Source of the DNA: Coprinellus micaceus
Lineage: Eukaryota > Basidiomycota > Agaricomycetes > Agaricales > Psathyrellaceae
Direction: 5' to 3'
Length of the DNA: 64,000 bases
Assembly: GCA_951394405.1 (NCBI GenBank)
Contig: OX596346.1
Coordinates: 868,001-932,000, forward strand
The notes beneath the pieces are model-generated. The model did no database searches, had not been told where the DNA came from, and was given only the letters and a program-made list of their open reading frames with translations. A program made the position numbers and the translations under genes. This document shows, one piece after another, positions 44,885-56,297 of the stretch; the first letter of the stretch is position 1, and each line of letters opens with the position of its first letter.

Positions 44885-46406
44885 TATCGCAACTTTGAGC
44901 GGCGCGCAGGGTCAGAGGTACATCCAATCTATGGTGCAATACACGAGTCACGTCCTTACTATCCAGCTTCCCGGTCCCAGGATGCTACATCCAGCACCCC
45001 CTGCCCAGCATCGCCATCGACTACCCCCGCGCCATTATACTAAAGATCGGCCCAGCTAGCCACACTAGTTGACGCTCGACAACAACAAAAGTAAGTCTTT
45101 ATCACTGCTGGAAGCGCCCCATCTTCACCTTTACGCCCCACTCTCACCAGATCCACAACCATATGGAACCGGCCCCTTTCGTCGATTGTGAGTTGCTTCC
45201 CCATCGTTAAGCGCCCAAATGTCCGATCTCCCCGAAACTTGCCAGAGGTGTACTCACTCCCTCTATCTAATCTCAGGACTCTGGACTTCGCGGCGCCCAT
45301 GATAACGAGGATACGTCATCGAGACACCATGGAGACGTCTATTACAGGGAGATGAAGCCCAAGACTATGGCCTACCTATCGACGTTGGCGTCGTTTAGCC
45401 TGGCGGGATTTTCTGTAGCACTTCAGTATCTGTGAACCTTCGGAACTACCTCCATACACCCAGCCACTCAATCCCCTGATTCGGCCTGACGATGTCTGCA
45501 CCTACCTCGCCTTCGAACCCCATACGCTCATCACCAGCCAGTCAATAGGGTGGCATGCAGAACAAATTGCTGGTACTGTGAATATTCCGTACTTCGACTT
45601 TATATCCCTTTATGGGCTACTGACCATTCTTGAAATTTTATAGCGGGTCCCGTTTCCGAACAATCGCCTCCCAAGGAGCAATACTCGCCTTACCCGCCGG
45701 GGGGCTGCAAACTGAACTGAGGGAAATCGCCTATCTCCAATGGAAGCCGAAACGCGTCGAGATCACCGCCGCCCCCAACCTCCTCAAGGACATCGACACG
45801 CTGCGAGACAAGCTCGACAGGATCGGGGACACGGATCTCGCTAAGCGCACAGAGATGCTGCATTCGATCACGACGAATATCCTCGCGTACCTCAAGGTGT
45901 GCAAGAACAAGGACCCGAGGGACTCTAACTTTCTGTTTTCGGTCGCGGCTTCAAACGTCGTCGGGAGGTCAAGGTTATGGCCAATCTCAAGAAGGATAGG
46001 GCGCCCAGTCTCCGTCTGTATGCGCCGACGATGTGGGCCAGGAATCATGTGTGCGAAATTCCAAGGCCCCCTGGGGCCAGAGAGCGGGAGGAATGGAGAG
46101 AGTTGGGAGCGAGAGAGTTGAGAACCTAAGCGCTGCCGGGGACCGTGGTTCCTTTCCACGTCCCGATAGAAGGCATCGCCAGTGTGTCGAACATTCAATG
46201 ACTACCTGATGATCTCCGAAACGACGACCACTGCACCTCCGAGGATTCAGTGCTACATAGATATGATTAGCTTACAATGTTGCGATCAAGTTCTCCGTCT
46301 TTTTGATCCAGCTGATGATTTCAACCGGCTATCGTAGGTGACGGCGCTGCATGTATATATTCACTAGCACTGGCAGCACCGTCGTCCCTCACATTCCAGC
46401 TCAAGG
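44885..46406. other. Unresolved coding remnants
   Basis: A minus-strand 86-codon ATG frame (45,040-45,300) has moderate coding look. On the plus strand, 45,490-45,580 reads IRPDDVCTYLAFEPHTLITS. It can splice over 45,582-45,643 to a frame that stops after 24 codons, while the neighbouring frame continues as a helical segment (ITAAPNLLKDIDTLRDKLDR) to about 45,930. Two open frames that do not join suggest a broken gene. Confidence 0.3.
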
Positions 46407-48193
46407 ATGTCTTACCATAATTCCCTTCCGCCTTCCGCCTCTTCCTCTAGCACCGCTTCTCCCACACCTGTACGCCCCAGCTGCGCGAACGCGGATGATT
46501 TACCTCTGGAGTTGGTCCATAAGGTCTTCGTCATCCGCGCCGACGCCAGGCACGACGAAGCGTGCCTCCATGGGACAGTATGCGTCGATCGCCCGTTTTG
46601 TCTGGAGGCACAGTCGCCCGACCATACCGTGGCGCAGGTCTCGCCTTATTGGAACGCCATCGCTCACGGCCTACCTAAACTGTTTTCGAAGATACGCGTC
46701 CTCATCAACGACAACTTCGACCCGGACTCTGAGGTTGCAGAAACAATCCCAATCGACAATGCCGACGAGGTTACCGCCCTCGTGGAGCTCTCGGGATCGG
46801 AGGATCTATACCTCTCTATTGGAGGCCCTCCCGACCCTCTGACCTCTCCGCCGCTTCACCAGGCTACCATGTTGACACTCGAAAGAATCGCCGAGCGAAC
46901 GGTCCACCTTGCCTTCGACATGGATAACCCCGCGCTTGTTCGCCTCCTCGGAAACACATGCTTTCCGAAACTCAAGTCCGTTCACCTCGACGGCGGCTCC
47001 AAGCACGAGTTCGACTCACGCTACGATCACTGCGGAGTCGAGCTGACTAACCTCGAGACCCTCCTTCTCTGGCGTGAAAGCCCAATCCAGCGCATCGTCT
47101 CTGCCCACCGGTTGAGCGTCGCAGTCCGTGCTAAGCTCCCCTGGGATTCGGTCAAAATTATGGACCTCCACGGTGTCCTCGCTGGCTACAAGGAACCCCA
47201 TGTCGAAATGATGCTGAGCCTGGCGCAGCGCCTGGTGGAGATGAGGGTCCGCGTCAACTCGCGGTCGAAGCTCTATGCAGTTCCTCACGCATCTTGGGGT
47301 TCCACTGGGAAGCATGCGCAAAAAATTGTCCTTCCCCACCTCAAAGTTCTTCACATTTACCATTCGTTTCCCGCGCGACCTGCGGGTACCCAGCCTCCCA
47401 AGCCTATGTTCTCCCTACTCAAAGAAGTTGTTTTTCAGTCGCTGGAGGAAATTTACTACAGATGCAGCGACGCACCCCATGACGACAGCATCGGGTGGTT
47501 GCTGCAGAGGCAGGACTCGGTCAAAATCCTATCCCTCGATGCCCACCTCTTTCGACCACCAAAGCTCGCGTCGATATTGAAGGCGCATAGCGCCGTCGAG
47601 CAGCTGTACCTTTGGAGTCGCACCCCATCTGAAGTATCGGGCGGGTTCTATTACTTCGACAATGGCACGCTGGAGGTGCTCGAAGGCGCTGGCCAGCCCT
47701 TGAAGAATGTGTCGCTTTTGGGAGAGGCTTCCTTCACATCTGCCGCCTTATCTCATTTCAGTAAGTCGTTTCCCGTTCATAGGCCTCTTTCACAGGATCA
47801 GTTGCTAACTGTTCCACAGCTCGGGTTTTCAGATACACACTCCGCACGGTTATTCTTTCTCATTGGTGTGGCCCTAGCCTTAATGCCGTGGCCAATTTCA
47901 AGAAAACATTGCCAGAAACTGTCGACTTTAAAGTGGGACAGGTCTTCGCTTGCCGACAGACCCGTCACACAGGCGTTCGAACCGCCCGGAGACGCCCAGT
48001 TGGGGGCTTCCACCAGATGCGCCGTTGTTGTGATCGCGACACGGAAGAAGGGCGAGAAGAATACTTTCTTGCGTTTTGGTGTACTCCCTGCCAAATGAAC
48101 CATACTTCGAAGGACATCGACCTCAATGCCATCGAGAGCTCCTACGCTCCGGCGATTGACGACCGACGGCAGGGGTTTTGTTACACAGACTAG
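46407..48193 (+). CDS. F-box-like protein of a different subfamily
   Basis: Exons 46407-47760 and 47820-48193 (59-bp intron, GTAAGT, CTAAC branch, CCACAG) give 575 aa from ATG 46407 (MSYHNSLPPSASSSS). Residues about 29-75 resemble an F-box-like region (DDLPLELVHKVFVIRADAR...VAQVSPYWNAIAHGLPKLF), typical of fungal proteins that may link substrates to an SCF ligase. The middle is leucine-rich; the C-terminal exon is Cys/Arg-rich (MRRCCDRDTEEGREEYFLAF). It differs from paralogues A-C and from the 60.7-kb gene, so it is cargo rather than a copy of the split target. Confidence 0.75.
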
Positions 48194-49030
48194 TTATTAT
48201 CCTACGCTGTACACCATGCGCACCACTTCTTCGCACCATATCTTGCTAGTATTTCTGTTCAAGCTTCCCTATACTAATATTCGTTCCCCAGCTACCAATG
48301 GGAGTACAGTTCGCCCTACTAGTACGACACCTCGAGCACTCATATGTTTTCTCTTTTTGTCACGGCGCGAATCTTCTACCAATGCCCTTGTAATCCATCA
48401 CCCCTATCGAATCATTCTGGCTTCTATCTAGTGCGGCGAAGCAGAGGCACATATGGCCATGAACTAGCATCTTTGGTAACTGTCTAGAATGCCCGAGTGC
48501 GGCTGGCAAGTGCGGGAGCCACTATGAACAGTTGGCAAATGTTCAAATTATTTATTTAATTTAGGCTCGTTGTATGTAATATAATTTGTCAGCGATAAGT
48601 CCCAGTCCAGACGCGGCGTGATGAGGTTGTTTTCGTGCCACCACGATCCTTCAGACTTGGGATGTTCGATGCTTCGAAATCACCAATCCTCGATCTTCGT
48701 GCAGGAATAGAGGTGTTCGATGCTTCGAAACCTCTATTCCCGCTCGGTCAGTACAGGAATTTCTCGGATTGGAGGTGCTCCTCATTGCCGCCCAGCACCG
48801 CGTTTCGATTGCGTTGAAGACTGGAACTATTCGACCCCTCTACTACCGGCGCGATATCGACGCTCTCAAGCCTGCCCGTTGGACGCGAATGCGGGCCAGC
48901 CCATCTGTCAGCCTGGAGCCGTGGCCAGCAACGAATAAATAGGACCAGCCTTCCACACCTCAGGCCTCAGCTCCGACTGTGCAGGTTTAGGTTGCGTGCA
49001 TCCTTTGCAACCTTCGTCGATCCTCCCATA
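48194..49030. other. Intergenic with hairpin and inverted motif pair
   Basis: 3' region of the F-box gene, the inverted motif pair at 48,660-48,740 and the promoter side of the 553-aa gene. No other gene seen. Confidence 0.4.
48660..48740 (-). repeat. Inverted motif pair and 11-bp-arm hairpin
   Basis: GATGTTCGATGCTTCGAAAT at 48,661 and GTGTTCGATGCTTCGAAACC at 48,713 are direct repeats 52 bp apart, inverted relative to 43,629-43,735. GGAATAGAGGT (48,704-48,714) and ACCTCTATTCC (48,730-48,740) form a perfect 11-bp stem around a 15-base loop containing the motif. Confidence 0.6.
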
Positions 49031-51251
49031 ATGCCCGCCAACCCCACCGCTGCTCGAGTTCCTTCTCCCAAGAAGAGATCGGCACGTCGCCGCGAATCCG
49101 TCTCTCTATCTCCGGCCCCCAACAAGAGGCGCAACGTCGGGCCCCCTAACCCACCTCTTCAATCTCCTGGGGTACCTAGGTACTTCCGACGCCCTCTCGG
49201 GGAAGATGGCACCTTCTACCTACCGGGGGAAATCCGGCCAGTAGCCCTTCCCAGCCCCAAACAGCCCGGTACGCTAAGGTCTTCTGCTCGATGTGTGATG
49301 CTTGCGTTCTAACTTGTCTCCACCGGTTCAAGGTGCCCATACTCCCCCTTTCTTATACGCTCAGCTTGGGAAGGTAAAGGGCGAGGCTCTCGAAGTTATC
49401 ACTCGCATCGTCGACGAGTTGACCCCCCTTTCGCCCGATCGCCCGGAGTCGTATACCCAGATCCACTTCTTCACTACCGTCGATGGCCATTCTTTGAAAT
49501 TCGTGGACACCCTTGCAAAGATCACCCAAATCGCCGACAACCAGGCTGCCTGCTACACAGGGAGGTCCACACGCCTTCGGAATCGCGCAGAACGGTTTGA
49601 TACACTTCACCGACTTGTTGATAGCCACGAGGTGTGTTACAGCTGCGCGGCCTCCTTTTCAAAATGTCCTCTTGGCTGACGGCTGTCGATCTACCAGGAA
49701 GCTCGGAGCTACGTGTTTAGGTCCACTTTGACCTACCTTGCCCAGAAGAAGACCCACCCAAAACATGTCATCGACATCTCCGCATATGCATCTTCGAGGC
49801 GAGCTTCCCTCAACAAGACGAAGGATGGAGGTGAGACTTGCAGGAAGACGTTCAGCTGGGTCGGGCTTAAAAGGTCTGTCCCCCACTCCGCTTCGCAAAT
49901 ATCTCTGACAGTGCTCATCAGGCTTACTGCAACCGAACTGTCTACCCTCACGGACAAGATCATGGTCGAAACCGAAGAGCTTGTTGAGATAGGGAAGTCA
50001 CATGGGGTTCTGAAGGATTCGGACCCCAACGGCGTGCCTAACTTCGTCAAGCTCGAGGGGCGGGGATCTTACAGGGTCTGTGCGCCAGCGCCAGGACAAA
50101 CGAACCATGCCACTGGCGCAATCTTTTGGGAGACGGAGGATGACGATGATACCACTCCGACCAGCGATAAAATTGTGAGTCGGATGTCCTTCGCGCCCTA
50201 TCACATACCGCTCATCCTTCTGTGACACTCCTCAACCAGATCGGCGCAGTCGTCTACTCCCCAGACCTCATTAACAAGGCATTCTCCCCTGCTGAAGAGT
50301 ACAGTGAGGTCGAAATTCTTATCAACCAAGAGCTTCTCCTGTAAGTTCCATTACCTGTTTGATTCTTTGCTAACGCGAGCACCTTATATGAAATTCGCGC
50401 TCTTCCAGGGAAAAAGCCAACGTCGACCGACAGAGGCTACTTAACAGTGGGAAAATGGCCAAGGGTCGGGGAGCGCAGTCGATCTATGGTCTACCCTACT
50501 TTATGAAGGTTCGTTTTCTCTTTGGGCCTCAGTCCGGAACTTCCGTGGTTAACATCTGGGCCTCAGCTCCCTGACGATCAAGAGTTCTACGACGGGAATG
50601 TTAGGATCCCCGTTCAAGCCGTCGAAGCTTGTGTGTCGCATTTTCATACCTACGCGGGCATGGCTCTGCAGTCTGATAGTATTACACAGTCATCGAATCC
50701 CGACACGAAGCGTTCCTTGAAGGCTTCCTCCCAGAATTCGCAGCTGAACGCAAGGTAGAGGCATTCCCCACACCCTATTCAACAGGTCGCTAACCGTATT
50801 CCTCGCACAGACCGCCGCACAAAAGGCACATCTAATCAATCAGCTCGGATTCCCCTCAACATCGACCTTTGTCACCTATGGCTATGCAGCGTCCGCTCAT
50901 TTTGATAACGACGCATGCCCCACGTCCGGTTGGGTGACCCATCGCCCCGCGTCTGTAAGTGGAAATATATCCCACTGCGATGCGTGCTAACTAGCACGAC
51001 GCTCCCAGTTGCATCGTTTCACGAGCAATTTCGTTTGGGCATCCCATGGATTGCTCGTGGAACTGGCCCCCAACGCCTTCTGGTTTTGGCGGGGGCGGAA
51101 CGATGCACATGGAACGACAGTTCACGAGGATATTTTGACCACCCCTAATCTGAACTACACCAAGGGTCATATCAAGAAGTATCCAGGTGCAGCACAGGTT
51201 ACGCGGGCGTCAGTTTTATCCGAAGCGGTTTGCAAGGCTCATTCTCGTTAA
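49031..51251 (+). CDS. Putative 2-oxoglutarate/Fe(II) dioxygenase-like protein (second H-x-D gene)
   Basis: Ten exons: 49031-49268, 49333-49631, 49698-49830, 49912-50174, 50240-50340, 50409-50508, 50567-50632, 50680-50754, 50811-50954 and 51009-51251. Total 1,662 nt, closed 553-aa frame from ATG 49031. The first 60 residues are basic and disordered (PSPKKRSARRRES). The C-terminal part has H455-x-D457 (AASAHFDNDACPTSGWV) and a distal H507 (RNDAHGTTVHEDIL), with hydrophobic strands between (WASHGLLVELAPNAFWFWRG). This layout resembles Agaricomycete proteins related to JBP/TET dioxygenases. The usual downstream arginine for 2-oxoglutarate is not obvious, so activity is uncertain. It does not align closely with the 13.9-kb gene. 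Confidence 0.55.
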
Positions 51252-51701
51252 GCGCCCAAGAGTTCGCTTCATTTGCAGTCCAAAACTGTTGTTTTACTAC
51301 GTATCCTCCCACTTGTACATCCATATTATCTGGCTCGGATTGCTGTCCCCCCTTTATACGAAATGTAACCGTAGAATCGAATTTGCCTTCTGCTCGTATC
51401 TCTATGCCTTGAGCTCTTATCCGATTTGAGCGGCGGTCACAAGATTGGCCATTGGCCGGGCCGCCCACCCGCGTCACGATCACAGGATTCAGTGGCAATG
51501 CTTCGGTGACGCTACCTGTGAGACCTTCTTCGTCACGGTGAACAGTGTTCTCTGAGCTTGCATTCGTACTCGATAATTCGAGGCGTCGTAGCATTGGCCA
51601 TCCCACGAAATACTCGATACGTCGAAATTTCCCTCCCTCACGTCGCTGCAGTGGTCACCCTGATACAACTTCAAGGCGTCACCTTCAAATCGCACCTTCA
51701 A
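51199..51701 (-). CDS. Possible small minus-strand gene, frame broken
   Basis: Two overlapping frames look coding: 51701-51489 (KVRFEGDALKLYQGDHCSDV, ISWDGQCYDASNYR) and 51606-51199 (SVTEALPLNPVIVTRVGG, EGKFDSTVTFRIKGG). A GTACGA...CTCACAG intron joins them but leaves the wrong phase. With its spaced cysteines it could be a small secreted-type protein that has suffered a frameshift. It overlaps the end of the 553-aa gene by about 50 bp. Confidence 0.25.
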
Positions 51702-51988
51702 GAGGGGCCCGGGGGTAACGACTCCTGAGGCCTAAGGCTGAGGCTGCACTATCTCCAACTCCTGTCAGTCGAAACACTCGAATGAAGTCAATAATCTCGC
51801 TGATTACGTTCTGTACCTTAGGTTTCCTCCGGACTCTCTCTGGGAAGCTTCGGGCCGACACCACTTCCACCCAAGTCTGTCCCCTGCCCCGTTCTCAAGT
51901 TCTCAACTCCCCTTCAAACGACCGCAACGGCAATAACAATAATACCAACGTCCACCTCAAACCCGTGAAACCCGCGTGCATCTACCAT

Positions 51989-54909
51989 ATGTCGTCAACT
52001 CCCAGTCTACAAGCCGCGGCCGATGGTGGCCGGATTCTGTTCCATGGAGGAGTCCGTTACTACTCACCGAACAGCTTGGTGGATGCCGAATTCGACTTGG
52101 AGGAACCTTCGGCGCTGGATACCCTCGAGTCCAACCCTTTCAAGCCCGCAAACCACTCTGGGCCCCGGGTGCGGTACAGAGACTTTGTCCGCCCAAGGAA
52201 GTGGACCGAACAGTTTGCTTGGATGTGCTTCGTCCCCGTCGTGCCGTCGCAATGGTACAACGATCACCACTCGTACCTTGGGCGCATCCTTTACTCGCTC
52301 CCCACTCTCAATACTTTCAAGAATGACCACGGCAAAGTCAGCGGTTACCAAATATCTCCGAGTAGTGCATGGATTCAACTGGAATCAGACCTCTACCGTG
52401 CTGTGGTCGTACTATCCCGCCATTACCACCTCCAATGTGTCCTTCCTTTCCTCCCCAATGCCATTGGCTACCAATCTATGTTCCGCCAGAAGAAACAGTT
52501 GATAAATCGACTCAACCAAGCCCGCGAATGGTTTTTCGTTTGGCTCGGTGCGTTGTCATTTCTGGTGGCGAGAATTCGAGAACCTTGGCGCTCCGAATTT
52601 AAAAGCCAGTTGGACCACCAATGGACTGCTGTCCTCCAATCGAAGGGTCTCTCCATGACCTTCATCGACGGTGTACGGAATTCTCTGGTAGTTGACAGGT
52701 GTGTCGGCACACGACGCGCAGGTATTATACTCGACATAGCCCAACCTTCCCCAGGACAACCGCACCCGTCCTGGTTCTTGGGTCATGGCGTACCTGTGTG
52801 GTATCGATGGAGCAACACGGAAGAAACCCTGGCGAAGGATAACTCTGGATTGAAGCAGCTCTGCCCTCCTCACTCATTACTGTTGTGCACGCAATCCTCC
52901 TCCCCAGTGTCTACCCCTCCCTTTCCTAGAAGTGCCGACCTCTGCATCATTTCCACCGTGACCCCAGCTCCTTGCTCCCATGACTCTCAACAGGCCTCCC
53001 AAGCCCCCCCAGCGATGCCAGACGTTATTGAAGCGCCTTCAGCGAGTATTTCTCCCCAGACTTCTCCGACCAGCCTAGCACCCCCTACCACCGAACCTAT
53101 AACTCGGAACTCAGGGTCGCCTCATGCCAACAGCCAAGGAGACCATCCCGCGGACGGAAAAGGAGGCCAAGACAAGCCAGAGCCCGAACCGGAATGGATC
53201 CCCTTTTTTAAACAAAGGGAAGCCGCCCATGCAAAGGCGTTGGCAAAGGAGACCCCCAGGCAACGTCAGGCCAGGGAGAACCGCATAAGGGAGCCTGCTA
53301 CCTCGTCGGCAAAGGTTTTCGAGTGGTATCTTTCCGAGGAAGCGGGGCGCATGTACGACCGAATCCCAGTCCTCGCCAAGGCACGATCGGACACCCTCCA
53401 GAATTACGGAAACGCCCAAAAACGATATGACCCGTTCTTCAACGAATGGGACTGCTGTTCAGAGTGGGGACCTGACGATTCGGATGATGACTGGATCGGC
53501 GACTGGGATGAACTTGAAACTGCCCTCGATTCTGAACCGCTACCCGCTACTGTTGCAGCGTCCCTTGTGCAGGTTGAGAAACCCACGCCCCCCGATGCCA
53601 TCTCGTACGTCGATTCCGATCACCCAACCAACGCTTTTATGGCCGTTCCGTCCGAAGGTGATCGGCCTAGTGGGTCAGACCCTGACTGCGACATTTTACA
53701 AGAAGTCAACGAGGGGTTCGGTCTCTTCAATGGGTTTCGACATCCCCTACCACACACCGAGATACCCTCAAGGCAGCATCCCATTCGAGATCAGAAATTC
53801 TTCATTCGCGCTCTAGGCCTCTACACCGATTGCGGCCCTGATGAAATGGCATACTTCCAAACAAACCACTACCAATTTGCGCAGCAATTCCTTCTGTCCC
53901 TGTGCATTCGCGAAGCCCCCTCGATCTCTGAGTTGTGGGATCTGCGCGATGAATGTGCCCTCCCCGTCCGCTTGCGCCCACGTTTCAAACGAATCCGACT
54001 CGTTCATCTGGCGGGTTTGGATATTGGTGAAACGCAGGATGCTAGCTACTACGTATTCCACCACGAAGGCAAGGGCGATAATGGAACCCCTTGGAGGCTT
54101 GGAGTAGCGTCCGCCGCAGACGCTCTTCTGGTCTGTCGACTCCCAGATGACTCCAGCCCATACGATCTCGCATCCTTCCTCGTCGGTCGTGGTGTGTCAT
54201 TCCGCACTTTTTATCCCTCTCTCAATATTCTACGACCGCCCTCAACCCGTTCACTTCTGTTTCACCAAGTTCCCAAGCGGCCATTAAACCATGAATTCAC
54301 CAAAGCAGATTACGACGCGTATTTGCACATGAGGACACTTCTTCTAGGTCAACCTCACATGCAGGCCGCTCTTAAACGCGGCGGGATCATCTGGCGCCTT
54401 GCAGTTGGGACACTCGGAACTTCCAAGGTCACCTTCGCTCCCTCTCTGTGGGGGGCCTCGCACCTTATCGACCTTCCTGAGGGCCAGTTCGTGGATGATG
54501 TCTTGACCTCAACAGAGCTCGATTTGCTATGCGGGGCATATGAATGCGTATCGGGTGAGCAATTATTATTAGTATCTAATGGCGACCTTTATTCACATAG
54601 TGGCCGCCCAACTTTGTAGATGACGGAAAGCAGCGAAGCTTGAAGTCGTGGTGGCCCCTGGCCCGGTATTACGAAAAGGCTGAGTGCGGGGAAAACTACG
54701 GTCGTTGGACTTACCGCCGGGAACATTGGTACGCCAAACGTTTGGGGGAGATCGAGAGCGGGGATGCTCGCCAACAACCTCTGACATATACCGAGTGGAA
54801 GAGCTCACAACATGGACCCAAGGCACTTCGCATATTCCATTCTTATGTCAAACGATCGTCCGAGGAGCTTTTGAAAGCGCAGACCCCCCAATCCCCGCGG
54901 GTGGCCTAG
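51989..54909 (+). CDS. 951-aa member of an expanded Agaricomycete family, function unknown
   Basis: Exons 51989-54554 and 54620-54909 (65-bp intron, GTGAGC...TTGTAG) give 951 aa from ATG 51989 (MSSTPSLQAAADGGR). An in-frame ATG at 51782 would add 69 residues. Blocks recalled from many mushroom genomes appear in order: FHGGVRYYSPNS, RYRDFVRPRKWTEQFAW, REWFFVWLGALSFLVARI, VPVWYRWS, WIPFFKQREAAHAKAL, RENRIREPATSSAKVFEW, QKRYDPFFNEWDCCSEWG, then an acidic stretch (PDDSDDDWIGDWDELE) and a second folded half ending KSWWPLARYYEKAECG...REHWYAKRLGE. No catalytic motif is recognised. Family copies are numerous and often near transposons, which fits its place here. Confidence 0.75.
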
Positions 54910-55399
54910 TTGGCTGGAAAAGACGTCGTTGTGCTTCCTCTGCGAGCAGCACGACACCATCGTCGCTTGTTCCCCTCGTTGTACATTTACCGCTACTACC
55001 ACGATTCAAAACTCTTATACCCCCCGTCAATGTTTTTCCCCCTTCGAACCACTATGAGATTGTTGATTCATGGCCAATCTGAGTGATTAAGTCCATTCAA
55101 GAACCGTTTGCAAGTGTATTCCTCCCACCTAGTAGTACTGACTGGCAATCAATATTAATCGATGACCAGCAACTGACCGGATGAATCTCAGAGGTTATCC
55201 CTGAACATTCTGGCTGGGCTCGGCGCTCCCTGATCATCGTGGCTAATATCGGGATCAGTCGCTCTAGGTATGCTCGCGTACGAAGGCTCGTTGACGACAG
55301 TCGAGAAGATCTCCCTGACCAGAGAACATCTCCAGTAACGCGCTCAGCTATTCGTAACGGATGAAACCCCCCTTCTCGGAGTCTGGCTACGTGCTGGGG

Positions 55400-55870
55400 T
55401 ATGAAATTTCAAACGAAACCTCGAAACCATGGCCTTACTTGGGAGGTCGAGCTCTTGAGACTGCAAGCAAAGCTAAGGGCTGCTCAGGTGGCATCAGAGG
55501 GATGTAAGTTCGCCACTCTGGACGGAGTTGAGAGAAGCGGTGTCTATTATCATCCACTGACAATCGAAGGGCCGGGGGCAGATAAACGCTTGTCACAGCA
55601 ACCTAAATTATCGATTGCGTTCAACCGTTGACATGCCCCTGCTCAGGGTTCGTCTATGCTTTGAGGTATGATACTTCATATGATACTTCGAAACCATGGC
55701 CTTACTTGATAAGTCGAGCACCCGAGACTCCAAGGAAAGGTAAACGTCCTTCAGGTGGTCACAGTGGGATGGGATTTCGCCATTCTGAACGAAACTGAGA
55801 GTATTGTTTTGAAAGGGAACCCCAAGGCAATCCAAGGTCAGGTGCAAATTATCACTTGTCACCGCCACCG
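55400..55870. repeat. Diverged direct repeat, period about 260 bp
   Basis: The segment from about 55,400 (CGAAACCATGGCCTTACTTG at about 55,422) returns from about 55,661 (CGAAACCATGGCCTTACTTG at about 55,690). Similar following text includes GTCGAGC, GAGACT, TTCGCCA and AAATTATC. The first 20 bp are identical; the rest is scattered similarity. Its origin is unknown. Confidence 0.5.
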
Positions 55871-56173
55871 AGTCGCCGAATCAAGCCCAACACCAGCTGG
55901 ATAAATCAGACACCCGCAATTTCCCTGATGTATACATTCAAGGAAAGGGTGATGAACTCATGAGGGGGTAGACCTAAGCTTCGATGTAGTGGAGATAAGT
56001 GGAGTGGGGTCCGAGAAAGTAGCTCTATTTATCAGTAGAACCTCTGTGCTTAACGTCAATTTCCAACTCTGCGCAATTCCAGTTTGCTGCTGGGCACTTG
56101 ATCGGGAAACTGGAACTCTTGCTTTAGCCTGACAATACTTCACCCAAAATTACCCTTGGGACTCGGGCGGATT

Positions 56174-56297
56174 AGCCAGATTTCTACGAAGACATTGAGG
56201 AGGATAGCTCGGAGGGCGAATACGTAGAACTACGAGGTGCTCCTAGGGGGCTTCCGTATGGAATCAAGAGCATGTACGTTTACGGTCAATACGCCGT
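56174..56297 (+). pseudogene. Truncated second copy of the TET-gene first exon
   Basis: About 124 bp match 14,221-14,345 at roughly 90% identity by eye, in the same orientation. The translation (DFYEDIEEDSSEGEYVEL, RGAPRGLPYGIKSM) parallels DFYEDVEEDSSDGEYIDL, RGAPAGLPYGLKSM of the left gene, with mostly conservative changes. Homology ends at CAATACGCCGTG and no dioxygenase domain follows. It is a relic of a sister gene or element rather than a very recent copy. Confidence 0.75.

Noticed and set aside
14221..56297. Long terminal repeats of a retroelement (TET exon copies near each end)
   Set aside because: The duplicated piece is exon sequence, about 90% identical, not at the element's exact ends, and there is no reverse transcriptase, integrase or gag frame.
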